Source: Paenibacillus tritici (lineage in GTDB: Bacteria; Bacillota; Bacilli; Paenibacillales; Paenibacillaceae). From it: a stretch of 64,000 bases of DNA. The DNA is taken from assembly GCF_013204885.1 (NCBI RefSeq), contig NZ_JABMKX010000003.1, forward strand, positions 124,001-188,000, read 5' to 3'. Both the position numbers and the translations under genes were made by a program. The notes below the pieces were generated by a model that worked only from the letters and a program-made list of their open reading frames with translations, was not told the origin of the DNA and searched no databases. This document shows positions 34,613 to 43,361 of this stretch, in pieces. How positions within the stretch are numbered: position 1 is the first letter of the stretch; each line of letters begins with the position of its first letter.

Positions 34613-36772
34613 TTGAATCATACACCCGGCAAGCTTTTTCTCTCCACTCTAATGATCGTTACTGCACTTTACACTTCAGCAGGAACCGCCACGGTCAGTG
34701 CAGCACCTTCACTAACAGGCATTACAGGCCACTGGGCACAGGACGAAATTACGGATTGGATGGACAAAGGGTTCATTCAGGGATACGCCGACGGCAGCTT
34801 CAAGCCGGATAATAGTCTGAAAAGAGCAGAATTCATGGCGCTGATTAACCGTGCCTTCGGCTTCACTGAAGCTGCTCCTGTCTCCTATAAGGATCTCTCT
34901 TCAAGCAACTGGGCCTATGCCGAGGTTGCCAAAGCAGTGAAAGCAGGATATATCAAAGGGTACTCCGATGGTACAATCGGCAGCGGCAAGACCATCAGCA
35001 GGCAAGAGGCTGCTGTAATCATCAACCGGTTATTGAAGCTGGATGCAGGGAAGACCGGTACTCTTTTCTCCGATTCCAGGGAGATTGCTCCGTGGGCCTT
35101 AAGTTCTGTACATGCAGTTACCTCTGCAGGAGTCATGAAAGGGTATTCCGAGGATAACAGCTTCAGACCCGGCAGAGATATCACCCGCGCGGAAGCGGTA
35201 GTCTCCTTGACACGGACCAAGACCATTGAGGCCGCCCCTTCCAGTACCCCGGGCATTGACGATGCGGGCACGCCTTCGGCGACAGCTTCTCCTACAGCCA
35301 GTCCTACAGCTACACCCACTGCCACTCCTACACCTGTATACAACGTATACGAGCCTTCTCTCCCAACGCCTACACCTACACCAATACCTACAACAGTACC
35401 GGAACCAACTCCTACAGCGACACCGGCACCCACAGCAGAACCAGTAGATCCGGGAGATACCTCCGCCCCTCTGCTAACCAGCGTAACTCATGGAGCGGTT
35501 TCTGTCGGAGATAATGTCTATGGCACAAGCAATGAAGCGGGTTATTTGTATCTGGTCCCTTCCACTGTTGCGGTGACCACGGCGGGCCTGGAGAATTCCG
35601 TCCTTGCTGCTCAAGGTAAAAAGCTTGCAGTAACCGCCTCCGTCTACTCTTCACTGAACACGCAGGGTCTGCCCGCCAATGATTATGTGCTGTACGCTGT
35701 AGACAGCTCCGGCAATATTTCGGCCCCTTCCAGCACAATTGAGCTTACAGCTATTGAACTGACCATAGGTCTCCCCGTCTCCCTGACGGAGTCCAAAATC
35801 TATGATGGCACAGCTACAGCAGCAGTAACGGCGGATTCGCCGCTTGGTATACTGAACGGCGACGAAGTCGAAGTCCATGCCTCAGCTTCCTACGACAGCG
35901 CAGCACTTGGGGTGAACAAGGCGATCACCGTGAGCTATACCTTAAGCGGAGCACAGGCAGCGAGCTATATTGCACCTGCTCCAACGATCGTAAATACGGG
36001 AAGTATCACGCTCAATCAGTTGACTATCGAGACCCCTGATTTGACCTTGGCGAAGTTCAAGGATGGAACTACGGCAGCGGCGGTGGCCCCAGGCCAGCTC
36101 ATCGGGATAGTCTCCGGGGATGATGTCAGTGTGAGCGCAGTTGCCAATTATGATACCTCCGCAGTGGGTACAAATAAGACGATAACTGTAATCTATACCC
36201 TGAGCGGAGCCGACGCAGGGAATTATATTGCACCTGTGAACTACGTGGTCACCACTGGTGAGATTGACCGGGATCAGATCACCCGGACCAGAATCTATGA
36301 CGGAACTACGGCAGCGGCGGTGACTGCCGGTGCGGTTACCGGCATTTTCCCTGGGGATGATGTGACTGTACATGCTGCGGGCACCTATAGCGATGCCAAC
36401 GTAGGCGTGAACAAACTCATTACCATCTCCTATTCCCTGACAGGGTTAGATGCGGGCAACTACTATCCGCCTGCCAGCTATACTATAAGTACCGGTATCA
36501 TCACTGCCTTGCAGTTGAACATTACCGCACCAGTTATCACGGAGTCCAAGCTTTTTGACGGAACCAGATCCGCTCAAGTCACTCCGGGCACGCTAAACGG
36601 AATTATTCCGGGGGATGATGTAACCCTCAGCGCAACTGCCACCTATAGCGATGCTGCTGCGGGGAGCGGCAAACTTATCACGGTAGTCTACACCTTATCC
36701 GGCGACGATGCTGGTAACTATCGGGCACCGGGGAATGATATGATCACTACGGGTGTGATTGTAGCACCTTAG
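34613..36772 (+). CDS. S-layer-homology surface protein with YDG repeats
   Basis: The 719-residue exported protein has a signal peptide (KLFLSTLMIVTALYTSAGTATVSA), then three SLH modules at ~30-205 (GITGHWAQDEITDWMDKGFIQGYADGSFKPD and similar), which bind pyruvylated wall polymer. A Pro/Thr/Ser-rich linker (ATPTATPTP type) covers ~215-285. After an Ig-like stretch come four YDG-type repeats of ~80-85 residues, marked KIYDGTATAAV, KFKDGTTAAAV, RIYDGTTAAAV and KLFDGTRSAQV and each ending DAGNY-like. TTG at 34613 has AGGAGG. The role is probably adhesive; no LPXTG motif. Confidence 0.9.
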   Translation: MNHTPGKLFLSTLMIVTALYTSAGTATVSAAPSLTGITGHWAQDEITDWMDKGFIQGYADGSFKPDNSLKRAEFMALINRAFGFTEAAPVSYKDLSSSNWAYAEVAKAVKAGYIKGYSDGTIGSGKTISRQEAAVIINRLLKLDAGKTGTLFSDSREIAPWALSSVHAVTSAGVMKGYSEDNSFRPGRDITRAEAVVSLTRTKTIEAAPSSTPGIDDAGTPSATASPTASPTATPTATPTPVYNVYEPSLPTPTPTPIPTTVPEPTPTATPAPTAEPVDPGDTSAPLLTSVTHGAVSVGDNVYGTSNEAGYLYLVPSTVAVTTAGLENSVLAAQGKKLAVTASVYSSLNTQGLPANDYVLYAVDSSGNISAPSSTIELTAIELTIGLPVSLTESKIYDGTATAAVTADSPLGILNGDEVEVHASASYDSAALGVNKAITVSYTLSGAQAASYIAPAPTIVNTGSITLNQLTIETPDLTLAKFKDGTTAAAVAPGQLIGIVSGDDVSVSAVANYDTSAVGTNKTITVIYTLSGADAGNYIAPVNYVVTTGEIDRDQITRTRIYDGTTAAAVTAGAVTGIFPGDDVTVHAAGTYSDANVGVNKLITISYSLTGLDAGNYYPPASYTISTGIITALQLNITAPVITESKLFDGTRSAQVTPGTLNGIIPGDDVTLSATATYSDAAAGSGKLITVVYTLSGDDAGNYRAPGNDMITTGVIVAP

Positions 36773-36868
36773 GTCAATAGGAAGTAGCAAGGCATACAGA
36801 GATGAGCGGAAGCAGCCTTGCCAGCTTTTTGAAGGACGCGGTACCGTTTCTGTAAATTATATTTAAAT

Positions 36869-36915
36869 AAAAGCGTCCCGCGAGCCGTGAATGGCTGGCT
36901 GGGACGCTTTTTGGG
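36869..36915. terminator. Bidirectional terminator
   Basis: AAAAGCGTCCC pairs with GGGACGCTTTTT around an AGCC/GGCT inner stem; A- and T-tracts on both sides allow use by the SLH gene and the convergent kptA gene. Confidence 0.88.
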
Positions 36916-36983
36916 GTTGGGAAGCAAATACAGTAATACAGAGCATCCGGGCAGCGGAGCTGCGCTGGGGATCAGGATAAATT

Positions 36984-37541
36984 TCATCTCGGTACGGATG
37001 GCTGTGGGTCTGAGATGAATTCCGGGGGAATGTAGTCTGCTAACCAGATATTATGATTGCCGTGGTAGAATTTAATCCCTTCAGCTGCTGCACGCCCGGC
37101 ATCAATGGTTAAGATTACAGGTCTGGAATCTTTTCGTGCACCAACCAGTTTTGCCGTATCCGTGTCCACCGAGAAATGAACGTACTGCCTCTTCATCGGT
37201 TTCAGGCCTTCATGCAGAATCGTCTCCACCCATTGTCTGGCAGTCCCGTGATACAGTACCGGGGGCGGAGTCTCATCCTTCTTGGCGATCTTCTGGGGCA
37301 CAGAGTGGCCGTACAGCGCCCTGATCTTGCCTTCCACCATCTCATGCAGTTGTTTAGCCGATGCTTCTATCATCTTAGCCAGATCCTCAGCCGTAACTGA
37401 GTTCCACTGCTGATCAAGGTGCAAGGCACTCAGCAACTGTCCGATCTCTACGAAGCCCTCAGGATCTAATTCCAGTTCATATTCCCAAGGCGCATGACGC
37501 AGCGCATAAGAAACCTCTTTACTGAGCTTTGAATAATCCAT
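36984..37541 (-). CDS. kptA: RNA 2'-phosphotransferase (KptA/Tpt1 family)
   Basis: A 185-residue protein beginning MDYSKLSKEVSYALRHAPWEYELELDPEGFV, the KptA N-terminal lobe, and continuing YGHSVPQ, VLYHGTA, HFSVDTDTAKLVGARK and VILTIDAGRAAAEGIKFYHGNHNIWLADYIPPEFI. Catalytic Arg-His-Arg-Arg type residues appear in RHAP, GHS, HGTA and the GARK loop. The family moves a 2'-phosphate from RNA to NAD+, giving ADP-ribose 1'',2''-cyclic phosphate; its bacterial role is uncertain because bacteria lack the tRNA-splicing pathway. ATG at 37541 follows AGGGGAC. Confidence 0.92.
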   Translation of the reverse strand: MDYSKLSKEVSYALRHAPWEYELELDPEGFVEIGQLLSALHLDQQWNSVTAEDLAKMIEASAKQLHEMVEGKIRALYGHSVPQKIAKKDETPPPVLYHGTARQWVETILHEGLKPMKRQYVHFSVDTDTAKLVGARKDSRPVILTIDAGRAAAEGIKFYHGNHNIWLADYIPPEFISDPQPSVPR

Positions 37542-37703
37542 GGCCAGTCCCCTCACTAAAATGTCTTATTGGTGCCAAAAACAACCTATATGATTACGTA
37601 TGTTTAAGAGTGTATCACATATTACGATGCCAACATAACACTGAGAAGGCCATTAATGATCCTTTTGTAAGCGGGGCGGCTTGAAATTCAGTTACAGGTT
37701 TCG

Positions 37704-37835
37704 GTTACAGCAGTTACAGCTATCGTTTACAGGTGCAGCTATCAGTTACAGCAGTTACAGCTTTCGTTTACAGGTGCAGCTATCAGTTACAGCAGTTGCA
37801 ACTTTCGGTTACAGGTGCAGCGATCAGTTACAGTA
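37704..37835. repeat. 41-bp tandem repeat (about three units)
   Basis: The word GTTACAG(CAG) recurs at 37704, 37745, 37786 and 37827, 41 bp apart, with unit text GTTACAGCAGTTACAGC, TTTACAGGTGCAGC. Within each unit GTTACAG is itself repeated. No ORF. Confidence 0.85.
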
Positions 37836-38035
37836 AGTGGAAAAGTGTATCTTAATTCGCTCCTTTTTCCGGAATGGACCGAAGCAAGCGGAAAAACAGC
37901 ATCTAATTTATTCGTTTTCGTGACTTCGGGTGAAATGGGTGAATTTAAGTGCCATTTTTCCAACTGCTGATGTAGCAGGCCTTCATTCCCCTTCAGCAGG
38001 TGGAGAAAATCCATCTATTCCCGGTTCTCATAACC
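37836..38035. repeat. Dispersed degenerate repeat with TGGAAAAA / TAATTT half-sites, copy 2
   Basis: This aligns with 12125-12327 over the full ~200 bp: shared blocks AAGTGGA, GCAAGCGGAAAAACAGCAT, TTTAAGTGCCATTTTTCCA and GGAGAAAATCCATCTA in the same order and orientation. It follows the 41-bp array directly. Confidence 0.65.
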
Positions 38036-38070
38036 TCTGGTTTGTTCAGATCAGCGAGCAATATCACGCG

Positions 38071-38096
38071 CAAAAAACCGCCCCGGAAGGGGCGGT
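38071..38096 (-). terminator. Terminator downstream of sigF
   Basis: ACCGCCCC (38077-38084) pairs with GGGGCGGT (38089-38096) around GGAA; the minus-strand 3' side continues into a six-T run. It is the first strong terminator after the sigF operon, ~255 bp past its stop. Confidence 0.88.
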
Positions 38097-38242
38097 CCCA
38101 ACTGCTTCACATACACCTTGCCGTTCCTTGCACCCGTCACTGTACATCACATACTTGAATCACGCTCAAGCCTTACTGGTAATCCGGCCCTCCGGTGGCT
38201 ACCGCCAGCAGAGGGTGCTTGACTGCTGCACCGTCGCCCTCG

Positions 38243-38348
38243 CTCTACTGCTGCATCAGACCGCCGCACCGCTGCCTTCGCTCTACTGCTGCATCAGACC
38301 GCCGCACCGCTGCCTTCACTCTACTGCTGCATCCGACCGCCGCACCCG
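38243..38348. repeat. 38-bp tandem repeat abutting the sigF stop
   Basis: CTCTACTGCTGCATC begins units at 38243, 38281 and 38319, 38 bp apart (CGACCGCCGCACC in each). The last unit runs up to the sigF stop codon at 38351, so it lies in the operon's 3' untranslated region. Confidence 0.85.
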
Positions 38349-38350
38349 CG

Positions 38351-39106
38351 CTACTGCGCAATCTGCTCGCGGATGTTCGCGAGGATCTTCTTCTCCAGCC
38401 GCGACACCTGCACCTGCGAGATGCCGAGGCGGCTGGCGACTTCAGACTGGGTCTGATCGCGGTAATAACGCAGGTATACGATCAGGCGCTCCCGCTCGGT
38501 CAAGGCACCGATGGCCTCGTTCAAGGCCAGCTTGTCGAACCAGCGCTCCTGCGACTCGTCGGCAATCTGGTCGATCAGCGTGATCGGATCGCCGTCGTTC
38601 TCGAAGACGGTCTCGTGAATGGAGGTCGGCGGCTTGTTGGCCTCCTGGGCGAAGACGATTTCTTCGGGTGTCACGCCCAGCGCTTCGGCCACTTCACCGA
38701 TGGTCGGCAGACGGTCGAGTGTCTTGGACATCTCATCCTTCATCTTGCGCACCTTGTTGGCCATTTCCTTCAGCGAGCGGCTGACCTTGAGCGTGCCGTC
38801 ATCGCGGAGGAAGCGCTGGATCTCGCCGATAATCATCGGCACCGCATAGGTGGAGAACTTGACCTCATAGCTGAGGTCGAATTTATCAACGGACTTCAGC
38901 AGCCCGATACAGCCGATCTGGAACAAATCATCCGGTTCATATCCGCGGTTCATAAACCGCTGTACCACCGACCAGACGAGTCGGATATTGCAATTCACCA
39001 GCGTATCGCGGGCCGTATGGTCCCCGGCCTGACTGAGTGCGATTAGACGTTTGACCTCCGCATCGTCCAAATAGGTCGGCGGAGCTTTTTTTGACCCTGC
39101 ATCCAT
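38351..39106 (-). CDS. sigF: RNA polymerase sigma-F factor
   Basis: A 251-residue forespore sigma factor with region 2 (CNIRLVWSVVQRFMNRGYEPDDLFQIGCIGLLKSVDKFDLSYEVKFSTYAVPMIIGEIQRF), region 3 (TIGEVAEALGVTPEEI) and region 4 (ERERLIVYLRYYRDQTQSEVASRLGISQVQVSRLEKKIL). The first ~15 residues vary. It is 11 bp after spoIIAB in the conserved spoIIAA-spoIIAB-sigF operon. SpoIIAB holds it inactive before septation completes. Confidence 0.97.
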   Translation of the reverse strand: MDAGSKKAPPTYLDDAEVKRLIALSQAGDHTARDTLVNCNIRLVWSVVQRFMNRGYEPDDLFQIGCIGLLKSVDKFDLSYEVKFSTYAVPMIIGEIQRFLRDDGTLKVSRSLKEMANKVRKMKDEMSKTLDRLPTIGEVAEALGVTPEEIVFAQEANKPPTSIHETVFENDGDPITLIDQIADESQERWFDKLALNEAIGALTERERLIVYLRYYRDQTQSEVASRLGISQVQVSRLEKKILANIREQIAQ

Positions 39107-39117
39107 GGCTCCAACCC

Positions 39118-39573
39118 CTAATTGTATAAAGCTTTTTTCGAAACGATGGTTTTCTTCATCGAGATGGAGGTCCCGCGTCCCGGCTCGCTGGTGACCTCGA
39201 ATTCATCCATGAAGTTCTCCATAATGGTGAACCCCATACCCGACCGCTCCAGCTCCGGCTTCGAGGTATACAGCGGCTGCTGGGCCAGCTCCAGATCCTC
39301 AATCCCCCGGCCCTGATCCTCAATGGTCAGATGTACGGTCTCATTGTCAAGGGAAGCGGATATCGTGACAACGCCTGAGGGATCACTGTCATATCCGTGG
39401 ATAATACAGTTGGTAACCGCCTCAGAGACTACGGTTTTCAGGTCATTCAGCTCCTCCATCGTCGGATCGAGCCGGGAGACAAACGCAGCCACCACTACAC
39501 GTGCGAACGATTCATTCTCCGACAGTGCGGCAAACTGGACACTCATGAAGTTACGAGCTTCGCTACTAGTCAT
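39118..39573 (-). CDS. spoIIAB: Anti-sigma-F factor / serine kinase SpoIIAB
   Basis: A 151-residue GHKL-fold protein kinase that binds sigma-F and phosphorylates SpoIIAA. ATP-site motifs are visible: N-box [16 protein letters not shown]1 [15 protein letters not shown] and G2 [23 protein letters not shown]. The start overlaps the spoIIAA stop as ATGA. A second ATG at residue 10 ([17 protein letters not shown]) matches where the B. subtilis protein begins in alignment, so the true start may be there. Confidence 0.97.
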   Translation of the reverse strand: MTSSEARNFMSVQFAALSENESFARVVVAAFVSRLDPTMEELNDLKTVVSEAVTNCIIHGYDSDPSGVVTISASLDNETVHLTIEDQGRGIEDLELAQQPLYTSKPELERSGMGFTIMENFMDEFEVTSEPGRGTSISMKKTIVSKKALYN

Positions 39574-39923
39574 AACGCAACCTCCAAATCCGAGAGTGCG
39601 GCGCTCTCGTCGTCATATAGGGGCATGATTTTGAACAGGCCCGACATTTCCAGCAGGCGCTTCACGGGTGCGGTGGCATCGCAGACTGCCATTTTTCCGC
39701 CCTTGCTGCGGATCAGCTTGTACCTTCCGAGAATGACACCCAGCCCTGAGCTGTCCATGAACTGCAGGTCTCTCAGACTGAGGATCAGATGCTCCACCTG
39801 GCCCCGCATTATTGCTTCATCCATATCCATACGTACATAATCGGCTGCGTGATGATCCAGTTCCCCGGACAACCGGACAATCAGCACACCCCGGTGATGC
39901 TCCATCTCCACATGAGAATTCAT
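39570..39923 (-). CDS. spoIIAA: Anti-anti-sigma factor SpoIIAA
   Basis: A 117-residue STAS-domain protein that releases sigma-F by binding SpoIIAB when dephosphorylated. The phosphorylated serine lies in [14 protein letters not shown], at residue 58 from the chosen start, the same number as in B. subtilis. ATG at 39923 has GAGGAGAG upstream; GTG at 39932 is too close to that site. It heads the operon. Confidence 0.96.
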   Translation of the reverse strand: MNSHVEMEHHRGVLIVRLSGELDHHAADYVRMDMDEAIMRGQVEHLILSLRDLQFMDSSGLGVILGRYKLIRSKGGKMAVCDATAPVKRLLEMSGLFKIMPLYDDESAALSDLEVAL

Positions 39924-39994
39924 ACTTGCCACTCTCCTCTTCGTTGCTTGGACAACCGCCCTGTAACTTTTTAACTTTCCCCTACAAGGACAAG

Positions 39995-40021
39995 GTTTCT
40001 ACACCGCAATTGAGGATTCCT
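39995..40021 (-). promoter_or_regulatory. Candidate sigma-H promoter of the spoIIA operon
   Basis: Minus-strand AGGAATCCT (40021-40013) matches the sigma-H -35 and, after 11 bp, TAGAAAC (40001-39995) approximates the -10 RnnGAAT. It lies ~70 bp before spoIIAA, an operon transcribed by sigma-H in B. subtilis. The -10 is one base off. Confidence 0.4.
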
Positions 40022-40096
40022 GCCTCACGACAAAACTAGAAGAAAACCCCTAAGAACTTACACAAAGCACGCGATCAATCTACAAAATGCAAGAAA

Positions 40097-41308
40097 TTAA
40101 TCATTCGTAAACATAGAGCCCGTTGCCCGCTTGAACAGCTTCCACCAGCCTGCCTTGGCTACTGTTTCGCCTGCCTTCAGCTCATATTCCTTCAGAATAC
40201 CGGTTCCCTGGTAGACTACCAGCTTGCCGACCGTCTGGCCTTCGGCCACCGGAGCCTTCACATGCTCATCCAGCACCAGCTCATGACGGATACCCTCCTG
40301 GGTAATTCCTTTGCGGAGCAGCACACTATAGTTCTCCTTCGCCACCAGCGGCAATTGCGTCTTCACACCCTTCTCGATCCTTACCGTACCGATGGTGTCG
40401 CCTTCCTTGTGAATCGTATGCAATTTATATTGGGAAAAGAGGTAGTCGAACATCGCCGATACTTCACTGTTGCGGGTTTTGGTGTTCGGCTCGCCCAGCA
40501 CCACCGCCACAGCACGCAGTCCGTCCCGGGCCGCTGTCGCGGACAGGCAGAACTTCGCTTCAGAGGTATAGCCCGTCTTCAGACCGTCAGCCCCTGTATA
40601 GAACCGCACCAGCTTGTTCGTATTGACGAGCCAGAACGGCTTGGGTGAATCCTTGCGCAGGTAATCCTGATAAGAGCCGGTGTATTTGATAATCTGCTCA
40701 TGCTTCAGCAGCTCCCGGCTAATTACGGCAATGTCATGCGCGGAGGAATAATGATTCGCAGCCGGCAGGCCGTTGCAGTTGGCGAAGTGAGTATCTTTGA
40801 GGCCCAAGGCCTCGGCCTTCTGGTTCATCAGATCCACAAAGGCGCTCTCCGAGCCGGCGATTTTCTCCGCCATGGCTACAGAAGCGTCATTGCCGGAGGC
40901 CATCGCGATACCCTTCAGCATATCGTCTACCGTCATTTCTTCACCCGGCTCCAGAAAAATCTGCGAACCGCCCATCGACGCCGCATACTCACTGGTCCGT
41001 ACTTTGTCGGTGAGCTGCAGCTTGCCTTCGTCCAGCGCCTCCACGGTCAGCAGCATCGTCATAATCTTGGTAATACTGGCCGGCGGAAGTTTATCATGGC
41101 TGTTCTTCTCGTAGATAACGGTGCCTGTATCGGCATCCATGAGAATGGCAGAACGCGCCCCCGGCGCCAGTTCAGCAGCGGCAGCCCCTCCGGCATTGCC
41201 GGAATTAGCGGTGCCTTTGGCTTTTTCCTCCGCCCAGGCTCCTGTTGCTCCTCCCAGAACCGATACAGCGATGCACAGCACAAGCATAATATAACGAATT
41301 TTCCTCAC
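40097..41308 (-). CDS. dacF: D-alanyl-D-alanine carboxypeptidase DacF
   Basis: A ~403-residue PBP5-type serine carboxypeptidase, exported (MLVLCIAVSVLGGATGAWA signal). Catalytic SxxK is in LPPASITKIM, SxN in AMASGNDAS and KTG in DGLKTGYTSEA; a C-terminal beta domain and a hydrophobic/basic tail for membrane anchoring follow. GTG at 41308 has AGGAGGGG upstream; the ATG at 41329 overlaps that site. It trims spore or wall peptidoglycan cross-links. It precedes spoIIAA with a 170-bp gap, as in B. subtilis, but the PNP/pdp genes usually next to it are 19 kb away. Confidence 0.95.
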   Translation of the reverse strand: MRKIRYIMLVLCIAVSVLGGATGAWAEEKAKGTANSGNAGGAAAAELAPGARSAILMDADTGTVIYEKNSHDKLPPASITKIMTMLLTVEALDEGKLQLTDKVRTSEYAASMGGSQIFLEPGEEMTVDDMLKGIAMASGNDASVAMAEKIAGSESAFVDLMNQKAEALGLKDTHFANCNGLPAANHYSSAHDIAVISRELLKHEQIIKYTGSYQDYLRKDSPKPFWLVNTNKLVRFYTGADGLKTGYTSEAKFCLSATAARDGLRAVAVVLGEPNTKTRNSEVSAMFDYLFSQYKLHTIHKEGDTIGTVRIEKGVKTQLPLVAKENYSVLLRKGITQEGIRHELVLDEHVKAPVAEGQTVGKLVVYQGTGILKEYELKAGETVAKAGWWKLFKRATGSMFTND

Positions 41309-41410
41309 AATAGTTCCCCTCCTGAACATTAACCTTCATTTCACAGGTACTGTGTTCCAGTTTCGTCAGAAAGGCAGGAAATTATTCCATTTCACGCACA
41401 AATTCACGCA

Positions 41411-41463
41411 CAAAAAAAAGGGCTTCCCCCGGTATCTTCACAGATACTTGAGAAAGCCCCTTT
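41411..41463 (-). terminator. Terminator of the 141-residue protein gene
   Basis: GGGGCTTTC pairs with GGGAAGCCC with an inner GTATCT/AGATAC stem, then a run of eight T on the minus strand, 20 bp after the stop at 41483. Confidence 0.9.
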
Positions 41464-41482
41464 CGGTAAGGCTATGAATAGC

Positions 41483-41908
41483 TTAGCCGCCGATAGCTAA
41501 AGCGCTGAAAATAACAGGTCCCACCACTGTGGCAACGGAGCCGACATCCTGGTTCTCTACAATCAGCTGATAGTTCTGGACACCGGCCGGGACATTGATA
41601 TCTACCATATGCAGCGAAATAATGCCGTCGTCATTGAAAGTCTCCTCCAGCTCTACCCGTGCATAGAAGATTTCGGTGCCTGCCCGCCAGATGCGGACCA
41701 GCACATTGGGCGTATCCAGCGTAACATCCACGCCGATGGTGGCTTTCAGTTCAACCTTATTGGGGAAATGTCCTGGAACTGCGGGATCAATATAAACCGA
41801 TGTTCCTGCAATCTGTATACCTGCCGGAGAAATAGGGACGGGGATGGAGACCCCGTTAGTAATAGGTGTAACTACGGATGCGTTATAATCCAAAAGTGTT
41901 TTGACCAT
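41483..41908 (-). CDS. Hypothetical 141-residue beta-rich protein
   Basis: MVKTLLDYNASVVTPITNGVSIPVPIS, VELKATIGVDVTLDTPNVLVRIW, FYARVELEETF and VPVGVQNYQLIVENQD-like alternating hydrophobic strands suggest a jelly-roll or Ig-like fold. No signal peptide or helix is seen and the C-terminus is Gly/Ala/Ile (FSALAIGG). ATG at 41908 has AAAGGAG upstream, and a strong terminator follows. It may be a spore-coat or exosporium component given the location beside dacF, but this is a guess. Confidence 0.75.
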   Translation of the reverse strand: MVKTLLDYNASVVTPITNGVSIPVPISPAGIQIAGTSVYIDPAVPGHFPNKVELKATIGVDVTLDTPNVLVRIWRAGTEIFYARVELEETFNDDGIISLHMVDINVPAGVQNYQLIVENQDVGSVATVVGPVIFSALAIGG

Positions 41909-41997
41909 GCGTTATCACTCCTTTTCATATTCTACTAAAGTATATGAAAGATATGAAAAAGAGCTTGTGCATTTCTATCACTAGTTTCACCTATTTT

Positions 41998-43008
41998 TTA
42001 GCGTGCGTTGCTATAATTCACGGCCGGACGGCTGCCGCCCTTATGCCCCAGATAGAGTCTGGACAATAAAGGAGAACGCACCGCCCAATTGGCGGCCAGC
42101 AGCGGCACCCCCACTCCGATCAGCGTAAAGGGCAACAGCCCGTAATCCGTCCCGAGGAGATATTTGAGCCCGTAATTCAACGGCAAATGCAGGTACATGA
42201 TCGCAATGGAGTTACGTCCCAGGCTGCCCATCCAGTCCAGCGGAACAAGCTTCGAGAGACGGTACACCGCAGCGCAGATCGTCAATGAGATGAGCAGCGG
42301 CACGGCCAGATCAAGCAGCAGGGAAGTATATTCCTTGTATTTCATATTCAGGCTGTAGTGAAGCACACCTGACCGCTCCAGCAGCAGCACAAGAGCACAT
42401 AGCGGAAGCAGCACCGGCAACGCCGAATAGCGGCGGATCAGCGCAGGGATCACCTGTTTGCCGTAGAATCCGATCGCATAATAAGTAATGGCGAGCAGGG
42501 ACACATCTGCATTCCAGGGAAGATTGAAGTTCCTGAGCGCGGTCAGGGAGATGAGATGTGACAGGAGGTAAGCAGAAGCGATCAGGAGAAATTGCGTGCG
42601 GCGGGAATAACGGACAATGTATCCGAAGAGCAGCTGGGTGAACAGCAGGCAGGTGATGAACCAGAACACCCCGTAAGGGCCCGTAAGCGACAATCCCCCG
42701 TAGAGCAGTCTCGCTACATTCTCGGCGAATCCCCGTACACTGAAGTTGAACAGCAGCAGCACGGAAGCAATCAGGAGTCCGTAGGCAAAATAGGGAGTCA
42801 TCAGCCCCTTGGTCCGTTTGGCCGCCCAGCCCAAATACCGTCCAGGTTCAACCGGCTTAAATACAAGTCCGCTAAGCATGAAGAACAAAGGCATCCGGAA
42901 CCAGGACAGATAATGATTCGCTGCCGCATCGCCGGAGTGGCCCATTACTACAAATATAATACTGAATCCCTTGGCGGCATCAATCCATAATTGTCGTGGT
43001 TTGTTCAC
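41998..43008 (-). CDS. Acyltransferase-3 family membrane protein (OafA/YrhL type)
   Basis: A 336-residue protein with ten membrane segments, opening MNKPRQLWIDAAKGFSIIFVVMGHSGD with the family's His in VMGHS, then SWFRMPLFFMLSGLVFKP. Acyltransferase-3 proteins O-acetylate exported polysaccharides or lipids at the cytoplasmic membrane. GTG at 43008 has GGAGGAGA upstream. It is monocistronic with no polysaccharide genes nearby. Confidence 0.87.
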   Translation of the reverse strand: MNKPRQLWIDAAKGFSIIFVVMGHSGDAAANHYLSWFRMPLFFMLSGLVFKPVEPGRYLGWAAKRTKGLMTPYFAYGLLIASVLLLFNFSVRGFAENVARLLYGGLSLTGPYGVFWFITCLLFTQLLFGYIVRYSRRTQFLLIASAYLLSHLISLTALRNFNLPWNADVSLLAITYYAIGFYGKQVIPALIRRYSALPVLLPLCALVLLLERSGVLHYSLNMKYKEYTSLLLDLAVPLLISLTICAAVYRLSKLVPLDWMGSLGRNSIAIMYLHLPLNYGLKYLLGTDYGLLPFTLIGVGVPLLAANWAVRSPLLSRLYLGHKGGSRPAVNYSNAR

Positions 43009-43221
43009 GTTCTCCTCCCATCTCCTCCCAAATCAGTTTTAATTTAATACAATTATAGAAGGGTTTATTTTTCTTTTCAAACTTACATGAAAAATTTCAT
43101 CGGTATTCCTGAAAGTAAATTCACTTAACAACGCGGAACACTCTGCAAAAATAAGACGTTGTTCCTAGACGTGGGACACTGCCCCATCCGGGCTTCTCAA
43201 TAGGGCTAAAGTCTGCGGTAC

Positions 43222-43296
43222 GGTTCAGTTTTTCGATTACATTTGGCCTACTCGGCACTCCCAGTCCAATTGTGTTTGGTTTTCCGTTAATGTTTG
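43222..43296. repeat. Solitary copy of the array-D repeat
   Basis: This 75-bp stretch matches the 51-bp D unit (GTTTTTCGATTACATTTGGCC, ACTCCCAGTCCAATTGTG, TTGGTTTTCCG) and continues TTAATGTTTG like the far end of the right array. It lies 10 kb from the main array, alone. The surrounding gap 43009-43361 holds only this, a preceding unmatched stretch and a terminator. Confidence 0.8.
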
Positions 43297-43311
43297 TTTT
43301 CGTATCCGATA

Positions 43312-43344
43312 CAAGCAAAGGGCCACCCGCTGCCGGATGGCCCT
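43312..43344 (-). terminator. Terminator of the oligopeptide operon
   Basis: AGGGCCA (43344 side) pairs with TGGCCCT on the minus strand around a 12-nt loop, followed by TTGCTTG. It lies 18 bp after the last gene. Confidence 0.6.
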
Positions 43345-43361
43345 AGTCACTGCAACTATGA

